Positions 35,077-44,807 of a stretch of 64,000 nucleotides of DNA are shown in pieces. The notes under the pieces were generated by a model that saw nothing but the letters and a program-made list of their open reading frames with translations, ran no database searches and was not told the origin of the DNA. Positions within the stretch are counted from its first letter, which is position 1. Every line of letters starts with the position of its first letter. The stretch spans positions 2,777,131 to 2,841,130 of the forward strand of contig JAOSJT010000001.1 in assembly GCA_027493955.1 (NCBI GenBank). The letters are read 5' to 3'. The position numbers and the translations under genes were made by a program. Origin of the DNA: Bacteroidia bacterium (GTDB lineage: Bacteria > Bacteroidota > Ignavibacteria > SZUA-365).

Positions 35077-36309
35077 TTAGCGAAGGATTTGTATCGGCTG
35101 CATGCGAACTTCATCCCCTGCTGCAAGTCGCACAAAATGCACACCGGTGGAGAGCCCTTCGCCGCTGACGGCAAGCACGCGGTCCCCGGATAATTGTCCA
35201 TCCCACAACTGCGCTACGGTGCGGCCGAGCGCGTCGAGCACGTGAATGCGGACATGCCTTCCCGATTCGGGCACAGTGACGCGCACAAAGAGGCGGCCGC
35301 CGCCCGAAGCGCTGAACGGCTGCGGATAGACCGCCGTGATCGCGAAGGCGGCGGGTGACGCCATTTCATCCGTGATTCCCACGGATCCCACGATACCCAG
35401 ATACTCCGCAGCTCCGCCAAGCAAGGCAAAGGCGGTGCGATCATATTCCCCCGCCGTAACACAGTTCATATCCTCGTAGGTCAGCGCCATCACGTTTTCC
35501 CGGAAATTCATCCAGAACCAGCTCTCCGGGTAGCGGTCGGGGGTTCCGCCTGTCCAGGTCACGAAATAGTCATACGGCTCGATTCCTCCCGGGAAGCGCG
35601 AGCGGACCATGCCGATAAAGCGCTGCTGCAGCGTGGCGAACAGTTCGGAGGTTCCGGCGGGATCGTGATACACGAAATACCTGCGGCACTGATACGCCGA
35701 ATGCAGATTGAGCGCCACCCCGACGGGCGAAGGCGACTGCATGAGCGAAGTGAGTTGCGCGCGCAAGGCCCGCACCTCCGGCTGCGGGGTGGCCGCACCC
35801 CAGTTGCTCTCGATGTCCACGCCGTTTGCATTTTCGCGCGCATTGCCGAGCTGCACTCCATCCGGATTCAGCATGGGTAAAATGTTGACGATGCAATGGT
35901 CGAGAATGGCCGCGGCAAGGGGTGAGGCGGAGAGCAGCTCGTTGACTATGGCGCGCGTCAGCCAGGACGATTCCGCTTCGATGGGATGTGTGCGCGCGTG
36001 TATCCAGATACGCTTTTTCGGAAGCATGGACGATGGGTTTGTCAGCGCGATGTGCAGCAACGGACGTCCCTGCACGCTCAGGCCTATCGTATCCATGCGA
36101 ACCCACGGATGCGCCGTCCAGCGCTGCATATCCGCCTCGAGCGTATCGAGGCCATAGCCCCACAGCAGCGCATGAGCGGACAGCGATAGCAGGTGGTGGC
36201 CGCAGGGGTCCTCCTCCGGCGAGAATTGCTGGGCGTGCAGCGACGATGCGACCATGGATGGCAGCATGGCCGCGACGAGCAGAATGGGAAAGATGTGTTT
36301 TTTCGTCAT
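35077..36309 (-). CDS. M14-family zinc carboxypeptidase with T9SS sorting domain
   Basis: 410 residues. Signal peptide (LLVAAMLPSMVASSLHAQ) and an M14 metallocarboxypeptidase domain with the zinc-binding HPIE (His108, Glu111), LNPDGVQLGNARENANGVDIESNW, the third ligand in NLHSAY and a candidate catalytic Glu in ALTYED. The C-terminal 80 residues form a type A sorting domain (YPQPFSASGGGRLFVRV ... IQILR). A secreted or surface peptidase. ATG 36309 starts the signal peptide. It is divergent from the TIGR03790 gene and convergent with the lectin-like gene; the 120-base gap to the latter holds no obvious terminator. Confidence 0.92.
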   Translation of the reverse strand: MTKKHIFPILLVAAMLPSMVASSLHAQQFSPEEDPCGHHLLSLSAHALLWGYGLDTLEADMQRWTAHPWVRMDTIGLSVQGRPLLHIALTNPSSMLPKKRIWIHARTHPIEAESSWLTRAIVNELLSASPLAAAILDHCIVNILPMLNPDGVQLGNARENANGVDIESNWGAATPQPEVRALRAQLTSLMQSPSPVGVALNLHSAYQCRRYFVYHDPAGTSELFATLQQRFIGMVRSRFPGGIEPYDYFVTWTGGTPDRYPESWFWMNFRENVMALTYEDMNCVTAGEYDRTAFALLGGAAEYLGIVGSVGITDEMASPAAFAITAVYPQPFSASGGGRLFVRVTVPESGRHVRIHVLDALGRTVAQLWDGQLSGDRVLAVSGEGLSTGVHFVRLAAGDEVRMQPIQILR

Positions 36310-36352
36310 GTAAAAATTTCAGGAAATATTAATGTACGACGCAAGCGAAATA

Positions 36353-36384
36353 CTTGCCCCGTGAATCGCTGCGGAGTAATTTTC
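36353..36384 (+). promoter_or_regulatory. Bacteroidota-type promoter for the TIGR03790 gene
   Basis: CTTG (36353-36356), a 20-base spacer and TAATTTTC (36377-36384). This resembles TTTG-N20-TAnnTTTG with one mismatch in each box. Expected transcription start near 36391, leaving a leader of about 75 bases. Confidence 0.45.
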
Positions 36385-36466
36385 GGTTGCGGTGTTCCTG
36401 ATTTCCGTATCCGGAACACTCACTATCGAACACTCCCGTTATCGCCGGAACATCCGAGGACACATT

Positions 36467-38755
36467 ATGCGCACTTGTTTCATCCTGCTGTTTCTGTTCT
36501 GCACCGTCCCGGTGCTGCTTGCCCAGGCGCCGGTGAACTACGACGACGTACTGCTCATTATCAACAGCAACGATACGAACTCCGTCGCCATCGGCGATTA
36601 TTTCGCCGCAAAGCGACAATTCCGTGAGCGAAATATCCTGCGCATCGATGCGCCGGCGAAAGAAACCATAACCTTCGCGGAATTCACCCCGATTCGCACG
36701 CAAATCGAAGAGTATCTGATACAAAGCGGGCTGCGGGACAGCATCAATTATTTTGTCACCACCAAGGGCGTGCCCCTGCGTGTTACGCATGGAGAATCCA
36801 GCGATCCGCGCAACGCGTCCTTCGATGCCGAGATCATGCTGATACTGGGCGTGTATGCTCCGCATATCGGTGAAAACACGCTGTTTCCGACTCCCTCGAC
36901 CTTCCGCATTCATTCGTACTTCAGCAAGACCGCACCCTACCGACGCAAGGATATCGTTCCCTTCAGCAACCCGCAAACGACGTATGATTTGTATTTGACG
37001 ACGCGCCTCATCGGTCTGACAAAGGAGGATGTGTTCGCATTGATTGACCGGAGCGGACCGTTTACGCTCGTCAACAAAGACAGTGCGCTCTTCGTGTTCG
37101 ACCGTGATCCCCGCCCTATACAGCTCACCCCGTACGACAGCAATTTCGCCCTTGCGGGACAGCTCATGGCCAGCCGCGGCTGGAACGTATTGCTCAATGC
37201 CGATTCCGTCTATGTAACGAAGCAGCGGAACGTCATCGGCTACGGCAGTTGGGGCTCCAACGATCATTACGACCACCTTTTCACTCAATTCGCGCGTCCG
37301 CAATCGCATTGGCTGCCCGGCTCCCTTGCCGAGACCTATGTCTCGACATCGGCACGAAACTTCATACCGGGTCAAACCTCGGGACAGTCGCGCATTGCGG
37401 ATCTTATCGCCGAGGGCTGCACCGGTGCCAGCGGTTATGTGTTCGAGCCCTATACCGTCGCCCTCACCTGGGTGAATTACCTGTTTGACCGCTACACCCG
37501 GGGATTCAACCTCGCGGAAAGCTTCTACATGTCGAATCCGACGTTCTCATGGATGGCTGTCGTCGTCGGTGATCCGAAAACTTCGATCATCACGGAGATG
37601 CCGCCGATTCCAACGCCGGCTGTCAGCGGAGGACCCAGCTTCTGCGTCGGAGCACAGGCTACGATACAGGCGGGCAACACGCTTCCCGGCTTGCTGCACT
37701 GGTTCACGGGCGACACGGCAGCCGTTCTCGCTCAAGGTCCCCCCTACGACGCCACACATCCGTTGTGGCTCGCGAGCGGAGCGCAGGCCTCCTTCACGCC
37801 CGACAAGGAAGGTCCGCTGACCGTTTCCCTGCTCAATGAAAATTTCGTCGGCAAAGGCTGGGCACAGACAAGTCTGACCATATTCCCGGAGCTCCGGGTG
37901 ACCCTCGCACTCTCGTCGGACACGCTGTATCTGGATGAAGATCCAACGCTCACCGTCAATGCCATCGCTCCCGGCGCGGAATCCTTCGCATGGGTGTTCG
38001 GCGACGGCGGAACAGCGACCGGAGCGGACGCCTCCCATCTCTATTCGACGACCGGCAACTTCGTCGTACGGTGCACGGCATCGAACGCGCATTGCACCAC
38101 GGTAGAACAGAGAACGGTTGTCGTGAAGCAGAGCAGACCGGGGATACACGTGCAGGAGCAACCGATAGCCTTCGGAAAAGTGCAGGTGCTGACCGACAAA
38201 AGCGCTGATGCGGTAATCCGTAACACACTGCCTTCAGGCATACAACTGACGACGGCCTCCGTCGAGGGCGCGGAAGCCCAGGACTTCATCCTCAGCGCCG
38301 TGCAACTCCCGCTGACCATCCCCTCCATGGGTCAGCAATCGCTGACGGTAAAATTTACGCCTTCGGCCCTGGGGACGCGTCGCGCAACGCTGAAACTGCA
38401 GTTCAACGGCATCGCGGATGCACTGGAAATCGCACTGGAAGGCGAAGGTGTGTCCGATCCGACCGACATCGGCACGATGGCGGGCTCCGTGCTGACGTTC
38501 GACCTCCTGCAGAATTATCCGAATCCCGCGAGCGCCTCGGCCGTGATACCCTTTGCCCTCGGCCGCGCGGCGCATGTGCGTCTCAGCATCGCCGACGCGA
38601 CGGGCCGCGTGCATCGCGTCCTGATTGATGAGATGCGCTCTCCGGGCTTGCACAGCATCCCGCTGCAGGTCAGTGCCTACGAGTCCGGAACATGGTTTAT
38701 CCATCTGAACGTGGATGGTCATCGGAGTGTGCGCGCATTCAGCGTGCTGCGATAA
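36467..38755 (+). CDS. TIGR03790-family secreted protein with PKD and T9SS sorting domains
   Basis: 762 residues. A signal peptide is followed by the TIGR03790 domain (about 30-390), recognised from NYDDVLLIINSND, YFVTTKGVPLRV and the closing IADLIAEGCTGASGYVFEPY. Then come an Ig-like segment, a PKD module (FAWVFGDGGTATGADASHLYS), an ASPM/choice-of-anchor module (IAFGKVQVLTDKSA) and a type A sorting domain (LLQNYPNPASASAVIPFAL ... FSVLR). The family's activity is not established as far as I know. ATG 36467 has GAGGA six bases upstream, so the frame's extension to 36392 is rejected. Its 3' end lies 20 bases from a convergent gene. Confidence 0.88.
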   Translation: MRTCFILLFLFCTVPVLLAQAPVNYDDVLLIINSNDTNSVAIGDYFAAKRQFRERNILRIDAPAKETITFAEFTPIRTQIEEYLIQSGLRDSINYFVTTKGVPLRVTHGESSDPRNASFDAEIMLILGVYAPHIGENTLFPTPSTFRIHSYFSKTAPYRRKDIVPFSNPQTTYDLYLTTRLIGLTKEDVFALIDRSGPFTLVNKDSALFVFDRDPRPIQLTPYDSNFALAGQLMASRGWNVLLNADSVYVTKQRNVIGYGSWGSNDHYDHLFTQFARPQSHWLPGSLAETYVSTSARNFIPGQTSGQSRIADLIAEGCTGASGYVFEPYTVALTWVNYLFDRYTRGFNLAESFYMSNPTFSWMAVVVGDPKTSIITEMPPIPTPAVSGGPSFCVGAQATIQAGNTLPGLLHWFTGDTAAVLAQGPPYDATHPLWLASGAQASFTPDKEGPLTVSLLNENFVGKGWAQTSLTIFPELRVTLALSSDTLYLDEDPTLTVNAIAPGAESFAWVFGDGGTATGADASHLYSTTGNFVVRCTASNAHCTTVEQRTVVVKQSRPGIHVQEQPIAFGKVQVLTDKSADAVIRNTLPSGIQLTTASVEGAEAQDFILSAVQLPLTIPSMGQQSLTVKFTPSALGTRRATLKLQFNGIADALEIALEGEGVSDPTDIGTMAGSVLTFDLLQNYPNPASASAVIPFALGRAAHVRLSIADATGRVHRVLIDEMRSPGLHSIPLQVSAYESGTWFIHLNVDGHRSVRAFSVLR

Positions 38756-38774
38756 GGCGGGTATACGTCGCGGC

Positions 38775-39368
38775 TCAAGCCCTTGCGAAGGTCCCGCCCA
38801 GCTTCCCGCGGCGTAATGAAAGCCTGCGGCTGGGAAAGCGCCCTTTGCTGACCGAACGCACATCCTCGATGGTGTAGAAGGAATTTGCGTCGATAGCCTT
38901 CACCACAGCGGTGATTTGCTCCAGATCCTTGCGCTTCACCACTGCGAGGATAATCGCGCCGGGGCCGCTTTCTCCATGTGCCTCGACATAGGTTACGCCG
39001 TAACCCATCGCCTGAATGGCGATGGCGATTTCCATCACCTCACGCTGCGTGATGATGCGAATAAGTGAGAGACCCATGGCAAGTCTGTTTTCGATCCATA
39101 TCCCCACGTAGTTCCCGACCGCGAATCCCGCCGCATAGGCAAAGTAATTGACGGGGTCATCGAGATGCTGCATGATATGACCGAGCGCGGCCAGCCATAT
39201 CAGTATTTCCACAAAGCCGATAGCGGAGGAAAGCAGCTTCATACCTCTGCTGATGAGAATGATGCGAATCGTCTCGAGGGAGACATCCAGCACGCGGGCC
39301 AGGAAAATCAGAAGCGGGAAGAGCAGGAAGCTCAACAGTCGGGCGTCAGCGTCGAAACCAAATGGCAT
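38775..39368 (-). CDS. UPF0316 membrane protein (DUF5698/DUF2179)
   Basis: 197 residues. Three hydrophobic segments in the first half (LLSFLLFPLLIFLARVLD, the stretch around IGFVEILIWLAALGHIM, and NYFAYAAGFAVGNYVGIWIE) and a soluble DUF2179 domain in the second (VMEIAIAIQAMGYGVTYVEA, GAIILAVVKRKDLEQI). This is the layout of the UPF0316/YebE family. Function unknown; the C-terminal domain resembles small ligand-binding domains. No ribosome binding site is visible, and the C-terminus is rich in Arg and Lys. Confidence 0.88.
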   Translation of the reverse strand: MPFGFDADARLLSFLLFPLLIFLARVLDVSLETIRIILISRGMKLLSSAIGFVEILIWLAALGHIMQHLDDPVNYFAYAAGFAVGNYVGIWIENRLAMGLSLIRIITQREVMEIAIAIQAMGYGVTYVEAHGESGPGAIILAVVKRKDLEQITAVVKAIDANSFYTIEDVRSVSKGRFPSRRLSLRRGKLGGTFARA

Positions 39369-39479
39369 TTTCTGTGTCTATATTGGATATACGAAGTTTT
39401 CGAAATCACACTTCAGCAGCGCCGGCGGCGAACCGGATGATAAAGAATGTCGGTGGTTTTTGACAAGGGCAAGATACGA

Positions 39480-41750
39480 ATGGCAAGGCAGGATACCAAT
39501 TCAACGTGCCGCATGACCGTTGCCTTCAAAATGGCGCTGTGCGCCATGGCGCTGCTTGCGTCGTACGCCGGCACCGCCGACGCGCAATCCCTGCGCATCA
39601 GCGGAACGGTACTGGACGAAAATTCGCGGAGACCGATCGCGGATGTGAATATTTCCTACGGTGAAGATCGCGGAGCATCCACCGACGCGGCGGGACGCTT
39701 CACGCTCACCATTCCCGATGCCGGGCGCGCGGGCGCCGTGCGCTTCCGGCATATCGCGTATGAACCCCGGGAAATCGACGCCACCCAGTTACATGGTACC
39801 GTCACCATACTTCTGCAACCGCGCATCATCCCCCTGCAATCCGCTGAAATTTCCGGACGCCGTCCGGAGGGCATCGCGGCACGCGAAATGCAGATCTCCG
39901 TCAAAGCCATCGAAGCGGATGCGTTCGACGGGCGAGGCTATCTGGACGTTGGCGATCTTTTGCACGCCGAACATGTGCTGCAGGTGGACGAGGAGTTCAG
40001 CGGCAGAAAAACACTGTCCATGCGCGGGGGCAATCCCGACGACGTCATTGTGCTGTTCAATGGCATGAAACTGAACGAGAACAGTGACAACATGTTCGAT
40101 CTTTCCATGATAGACCTTGCGGACATCGAACGCGTGGAGCTTATCAAGGGGAGCAATACGACGCTCTATGGCCCCGACGCATTTTCAGGAGTGATCAACA
40201 TCGTCCCGGCAGACGAGCGGCCGTACACCGTCCGTGTGCAACAACAGATCGGCTCGTATGATGCGGGCATTTGGAGCGGTCAGCTCTATCGCCGCTTCGG
40301 CGCATGGAATGCGGGCTACAGCGTTCGGAACGGCGCGAGCAGCCGCTTCTACGCTGACGTTGCCGATGCTGCCTTACGGAATTCCTTCATCGCGCACGCG
40401 GCGCATATCGGCTGGACTCTCCCGGGCGCGAACGCGCAGACCGCGGGAAAATTTCTTCTCAACTTCCGCTACGCGGATAATGATTACAGCAATGAACGTG
40501 ACGAAGAAAATCTTGACCAGCGCTCGATCATTGCGGTCGGCCAATACAGCGGTAGTGTGTTCGGCTCCGAAGGATTTCTTCTCTCCGCAGGTTGGTCCGG
40601 ATTGCGTCGCGACGTCGCGTTGGGGACGGCGACAAACACGCTCAGCCGTGCGACCGACGATGGGACGGTGCAGGCACGGCTGGAGAAAACCTGGGGCATC
40701 GGTTCAGCGGATATTCTGATCTCCTATCAGTTTTCCGGTGGAGAGCTGGACGCCGAGGAGACGGCAAGCACTATTCTTCGGCAGCCGGTGGGATTTTCCC
40801 GCTACAGCATACAGCGACAGCAACATTCCTTCGTCGGTATCGGGAAACTCCGCGGCGAGACGGGTTCATCGTTTCTGCGGCATTTCCATTTCGACGTCGC
40901 ATTGCGGCACGACATGCTGAACGACCGACTCAGCAACTCCGAACTGCGGGCGGGCAGCAGCGGCGCCGTGCTGCCGACCTTCGGGGATTGGTCGCATTCG
41001 CTCTTCAAGTTCGCTGTCGGGGTATCCGGCATGCGCGACGATATCCTGCTCGACATATTTCTCAGCTATGGCAACAACGTAAAATTCCCGACGCTCGCGC
41101 AACTCGTCAGCGTACCCGCGCTCATCGATCCTACATTGTCCGTGGACCGTCTTGAAGCAGAGACCAATCGCAGCGTCGAATTGGGTGCCTCGCTGACCCG
41201 GACGTTCAGTGGACGGCTCATCTCAGGCTGGGAGTTGAATGGAGGCGTCTTTCAAAACAGCTATACCAACAAACTTCGAAGTATCAGCACGCCCGGACTC
41301 CCATTCGATCTCTACGACAATGTGGACGACGCGTCAATCACCGGTCTCGAGGCCTCCGCGGGAGTGTATTTCGCGGGAAAAGTTGTCCTGGCGGAGGTCG
41401 GCGTCTCGCGATATTTTATCTCCGATCTCGCGGCCTTCCCCTTCCGATCCGAGAGTAAGCAGACTATCAGCGTATCCGCGAATTACTCCGGGCATTCCTT
41501 ACGCATACTCGCCTTTCACGAAGGCGAGCAGATCGGTATCCTGCGTCTACCCGACGGAAGCTTCGCGGAAACCGTCCTGCCCGCGTTCCGCAATCTCGAT
41601 GTACACGTCGCATCCTCCTTTTCTCTCGGCGGGCTGGGTGCTTTTATCACGGTAAGTCTCCGCAATCTGCTCAACGACAGCAGTGTCCTGCTGTCAGGAC
41701 TGGCGTTGCGGGACAGGAGGTACTATGTCACCATCGGCGCCAGATACTGA
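39480..41750 (+). CDS. TonB-dependent receptor with carboxypeptidase-like regulatory domain
   Basis: About 756 residues. A signal peptide (MALLASYAGTADAQ) precedes a carboxypeptidase-like regulatory (CarboxypepD_reg) domain (ISGTVLDENSRRPIADVNIS), a plug domain (LSMRGGNPDDVIVLFNGMKL ... ERVELIKGSNTTLYG) and a beta barrel ending in YYVTIGARY. An energy-coupled outer-membrane importer of unknown substrate. Start choices are 39447, 39480 and 39513; 39480 is a compromise with no strong ribosome binding site. Its last 26 bases overlap a lipoprotein gene. The arrangement recalls other receptor/lipoprotein pairs, but the lipoprotein is not SusD-like. Confidence 0.9.
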   Translation: MARQDTNSTCRMTVAFKMALCAMALLASYAGTADAQSLRISGTVLDENSRRPIADVNISYGEDRGASTDAAGRFTLTIPDAGRAGAVRFRHIAYEPREIDATQLHGTVTILLQPRIIPLQSAEISGRRPEGIAAREMQISVKAIEADAFDGRGYLDVGDLLHAEHVLQVDEEFSGRKTLSMRGGNPDDVIVLFNGMKLNENSDNMFDLSMIDLADIERVELIKGSNTTLYGPDAFSGVINIVPADERPYTVRVQQQIGSYDAGIWSGQLYRRFGAWNAGYSVRNGASSRFYADVADAALRNSFIAHAAHIGWTLPGANAQTAGKFLLNFRYADNDYSNERDEENLDQRSIIAVGQYSGSVFGSEGFLLSAGWSGLRRDVALGTATNTLSRATDDGTVQARLEKTWGIGSADILISYQFSGGELDAEETASTILRQPVGFSRYSIQRQQHSFVGIGKLRGETGSSFLRHFHFDVALRHDMLNDRLSNSELRAGSSGAVLPTFGDWSHSLFKFAVGVSGMRDDILLDIFLSYGNNVKFPTLAQLVSVPALIDPTLSVDRLEAETNRSVELGASLTRTFSGRLISGWELNGGVFQNSYTNKLRSISTPGLPFDLYDNVDDASITGLEASAGVYFAGKVVLAEVGVSRYFISDLAAFPFRSESKQTISVSANYSGHSLRILAFHEGEQIGILRLPDGSFAETVLPAFRNLDVHVASSFSLGGLGAFITVSLRNLLNDSSVLLSGLALRDRRYYVTIGARY

Positions 41751-42642
41751 TTCAACCCTGAGAGCCGGACGGCCGCGCGCTTCGGAAATGATTTCCGCCC
41801 GTATCCTTGCTGCATGCCTTCTGTTTATTGTTGCCGGGGGCTGCACGGACAACCCGTTCGAGAGCGGCGAGCCGGTAAACGGATCCATGCGTCGTGTGAG
41901 CGGCAGCGTAGTGCTGGACGGACAAGCAGATCACTCCGGAGCCCTGCTCTGGCTCGAGGGTTTCGGCACGGCGACGGTCAGCGGAAGCGATGGACGCTTC
42001 GCGTTGCTTCTTCCACCGTCATCCCTGCAAACCACACCTGGCGGGGTAAACGGGATATTCAATCTCTACGCATTTCTTGGTAACTATCGTCCTGTAGCCA
42101 TACGGACCGCAGTGCGGAACGGCACATTCTCCTTCCCCACGGAAAGTATTGATGAAACGGGCCTCGTGCGCAATCCGATGTTCATGCAGGAATTGTTCAC
42201 GACCGAGACCGTACTGAGCCGCGGAAGCATCGAGGAAGATTCGCCGCGCGTCATCACCCTGACCGTGTATCTGAGAACGCGGACGACGGGAACGGAGGTT
42301 TTCTTCCCGCGAATACACAATGGAGTGGAAGGCCCCATCGTGCTCCACAATCTGGAGACCGGCGAGGCGCGCGTAATGAAAACCGTGGTAACCGGCGTCG
42401 AGCAGTCCGACTACATCAAGCTCGGAGCGGTGCCCTATGCGCGTATGATGATGCTCATCATTCCCAAAGGCACGATGAAAGCGGGTCGCTATGAAATCCT
42501 TCCCTACATTCTTCCGCAACGGCAATCGGTGCCGATAGAGCTGCTGAACAGCATCACCGCGAACGTCAGCGACCTGGGACCGGCTTACGCCCTCTATCCC
42601 ATGCGACGAGGTGGCGGCATACTCACCGTCGTACCAAACTGA
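41725..42642 (+). CDS. Predicted lipoprotein coupled to the TonB-dependent receptor
   Basis: 305 residues. A long polar start is followed by a hydrophobic segment and lipobox VAGGC (Cys40). The mature part begins with a small regulatory beta domain (VSGSVVLDGQADHSGALLWLEG), then a beta-rich domain I cannot name. The start at 41725 is supported by AGGAGG four bases upstream, placing it inside the receptor gene with a 26-base overlap. ATG 41788, directly before the hydrophobic segment, is an alternative. Overlap suggests equal production with the receptor, perhaps as a surface-exposed partner for ligand capture; this is inference. Confidence 0.78.
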   Translation: MSPSAPDTDSTLRAGRPRASEMISARILAACLLFIVAGGCTDNPFESGEPVNGSMRRVSGSVVLDGQADHSGALLWLEGFGTATVSGSDGRFALLLPPSSLQTTPGGVNGIFNLYAFLGNYRPVAIRTAVRNGTFSFPTESIDETGLVRNPMFMQELFTTETVLSRGSIEEDSPRVITLTVYLRTRTTGTEVFFPRIHNGVEGPIVLHNLETGEARVMKTVVTGVEQSDYIKLGAVPYARMMMLIIPKGTMKAGRYEILPYILPQRQSVPIELLNSITANVSDLGPAYALYPMRRGGGILTVVPN

Positions 42643-42713
42643 TTCCCTGTACCGGGCGTTAAACCTGGTTTCGCGACGGATGTCCAATGGGAATCACATC
42701 GAAAGGACACTCC

Positions 42714-44655
42714 ATGCTTCATGCGATACCAACGATCCGTACATTGGCACTCTGTATTTGCCTCTCGCTTCCGTCCCTGGCAGCCTTCTCGCAAATACCC
42801 TATCAGGAGACAGATATTCCCGTACGGGACGGGAAAACACTCAAGGCGGATCTGTACATCGGGGGCGGTATCGACAGAAAGCCCGTCATTCTGGTACAGA
42901 CACCGTACAATCGCCTTGTGTACCGCGTAAGTCTTGGGAGGAAGGGATCGAACTTCCCGCTCGACACCAGTGCGTATCACTATGTATTCGTTGATTGGCG
43001 TGGATTCTACGGATCCGCTGCGGCTGCAGTACCGGGCTATGACCGGGGTCTCGACGGCTACGATATCGTTGAATGGCTCGCGGCGCAACCCTGGTGCAAC
43101 GGTAAAATAGGGACCTATGGCGGTTCGGCGCTCGGTATGATTCAGTTTCAAACAGCCCGGCACAAGCCCCCCCATCTCGTCTGCGCGGCACCTGCCATTA
43201 TCGATTACAGGACAGAATACTCGGATTACTATTGTCAGGGCGTTCTGCGGTATGAACACGTGCAATCGCTTGAGCGCCTGGGATTCACCAGCAGCGCTCT
43301 GATCACTTCACGTCCGGCAGAAAACGCCGTGTGGGATCTGATCCGAAATCAGTCGGATTATCCGGAGGAGATTGCCGTTCCACTGCTCATGTGCAGCGGC
43401 TGGTTCGACCACTATCCCGCGGACGTACTTCGCGCATTTGCAGACTTGCGCACCCGCAGTGACGCACGTGTACGGTCGCAGCATAAACTCCTCATGGGGC
43501 CATGGACGCACAGCGAGGTGGATCTGGAGACGCAGGGCGATTTGCGCTTTCCCGAAGCGGTGGATGTGTTTCGCGATGCCGCACTGCAGTTTTTCGCGTA
43601 TCATCTTCTGGGCGCGAAAAATGGCTGGCCCCTTCAACCGGCGCTGCGTTACTTCCAGATGGGAGAAAACAGCTGGGAAACAGCCGACGGATGGGATGCA
43701 AGGCCCGCAATCCCATACACGCTGCATTTGCATTCAGACGGCAGCCCTGGCCGAGCAGATGGAATCGGTTGCCGCGACGCGCATCATGTCCTACGATCCC
43801 CGTGATCCGTCGCCTTCCTTTGGAGGCGCCAGGTTCAATCCCCTTGATCCTACGGCCATCGCGGGTCCGCTGGATATTTCGACCACGGTGGAAAGCCGAC
43901 AGGATGCGTTGGTTTTCTCTTCATCGCCTCTGGGAGCCAACGTTCGCACCGCAGGCCCCATTGAGGTAATCGTCACTCTTTCCTCGAACCGCACCGACAC
44001 CGATATCAGCGTACGCCTGTGCGATGTGTATCCTGATGGACGTTCATATATTCTCGGCGACGGCATTCGGCGCATGCGCTTCCGGGACGGCACGCGCTCC
44101 GAAGTGCTGATGCAACCCGGGGCGCCATACACCACCACTGTGTCGCTGCCCGATATTGCGCATACTTTTCTTCCTGGGCACCGCATCCGTGTCGTGATCG
44201 CTTCTTCCAACTGGCCGCGTTTCGATCGAAATCTCAACAACGGCGGAACAATGTACATCGCCGGCGACACCCTGCTCGCGGAAAACACAGTACATTTCGG
44301 CCCCGGGTCACGCGCTGAGTTGTTGCTGCAATTGAGCTCCCCGCTCTCCTCCGGCGGATATTCTTCGCCAACCGCGGATCACGGCATTCTGGATGTCCAT
44401 CCACATCCCTTGAATCCCGCGGCGACCGCACTCCGCATCGTCCTCGCCGCTACCGCACACGCTGCGACCGTCAGCGTGCATGACATGTTCGGCAGACCGG
44501 TACGGCATCTTCCCTCGCCTGACACAGAGGGTCGCACGGCCGTGCACTGGGATGGCCGGGATACCTCCGGACGTATCGTTGCTGCCGGGACGTACTTCAT
44601 ACGCATGATCGACCGCGGCGTCGTGTATCAAAAACCGCTGCTGATCGTCCGCTGA
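42714..44655 (+). pseudogene. Frameshifted X-Pro/CocE-type serine hydrolase with T9SS sorting domain
   Basis: A single S15/CocE-family hydrolase split by one frameshift. The 5' part (42714-43805) has a signal peptide, nucleophile region IGTYGGSALG, acid in GWFDHYPAD and His in LLMGPWTHSE. The frame then breaks at the CCC of 43745-43747; removing one C joins LHLHSDGS to LAEQMESVAATRIMSYDPRD. The 3' part (about 43747-44655) holds the beta-jelly-roll C-terminal domain (PGHRIRVVIASSNWPRF) and a FlgD-like sorting domain ending KPLLIVR. All catalytic residues lie before the break. It may be a sequencing error in a C run or a recent mutation. ATG 42714 has AAAGGA six bases upstream. Confidence 0.85.
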
Positions 44656-44807
44656 ATCGGACGATCTCCCCGAATGGCGGAATTGAAGCACACGGGGACA
44701 CCATGCGCTGCATGCGCCAGGCTCGAAGGGAGAGGGGAAGGGCACGGGCTGGAATAGGCACGTCTGCATACGGGCGAAATCGCCGGTATGTGCTATATTA
44801 GAGGGTG

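Noticed and set aside
43739-43762. Programmed ribosomal frameshift in the hydrolase gene
   Set aside because: No slippery heptamer, stimulatory stem-loop or internal ribosome binding site visible; mutation or sequencing error is simpler.
44656-44807. Possible tRNA or small RNA in the gap before the ABM-domain gene
   Set aside because: No cloverleaf-compatible arms or TTCGA-type T loop; only the hairpin at the preceding stop codon.
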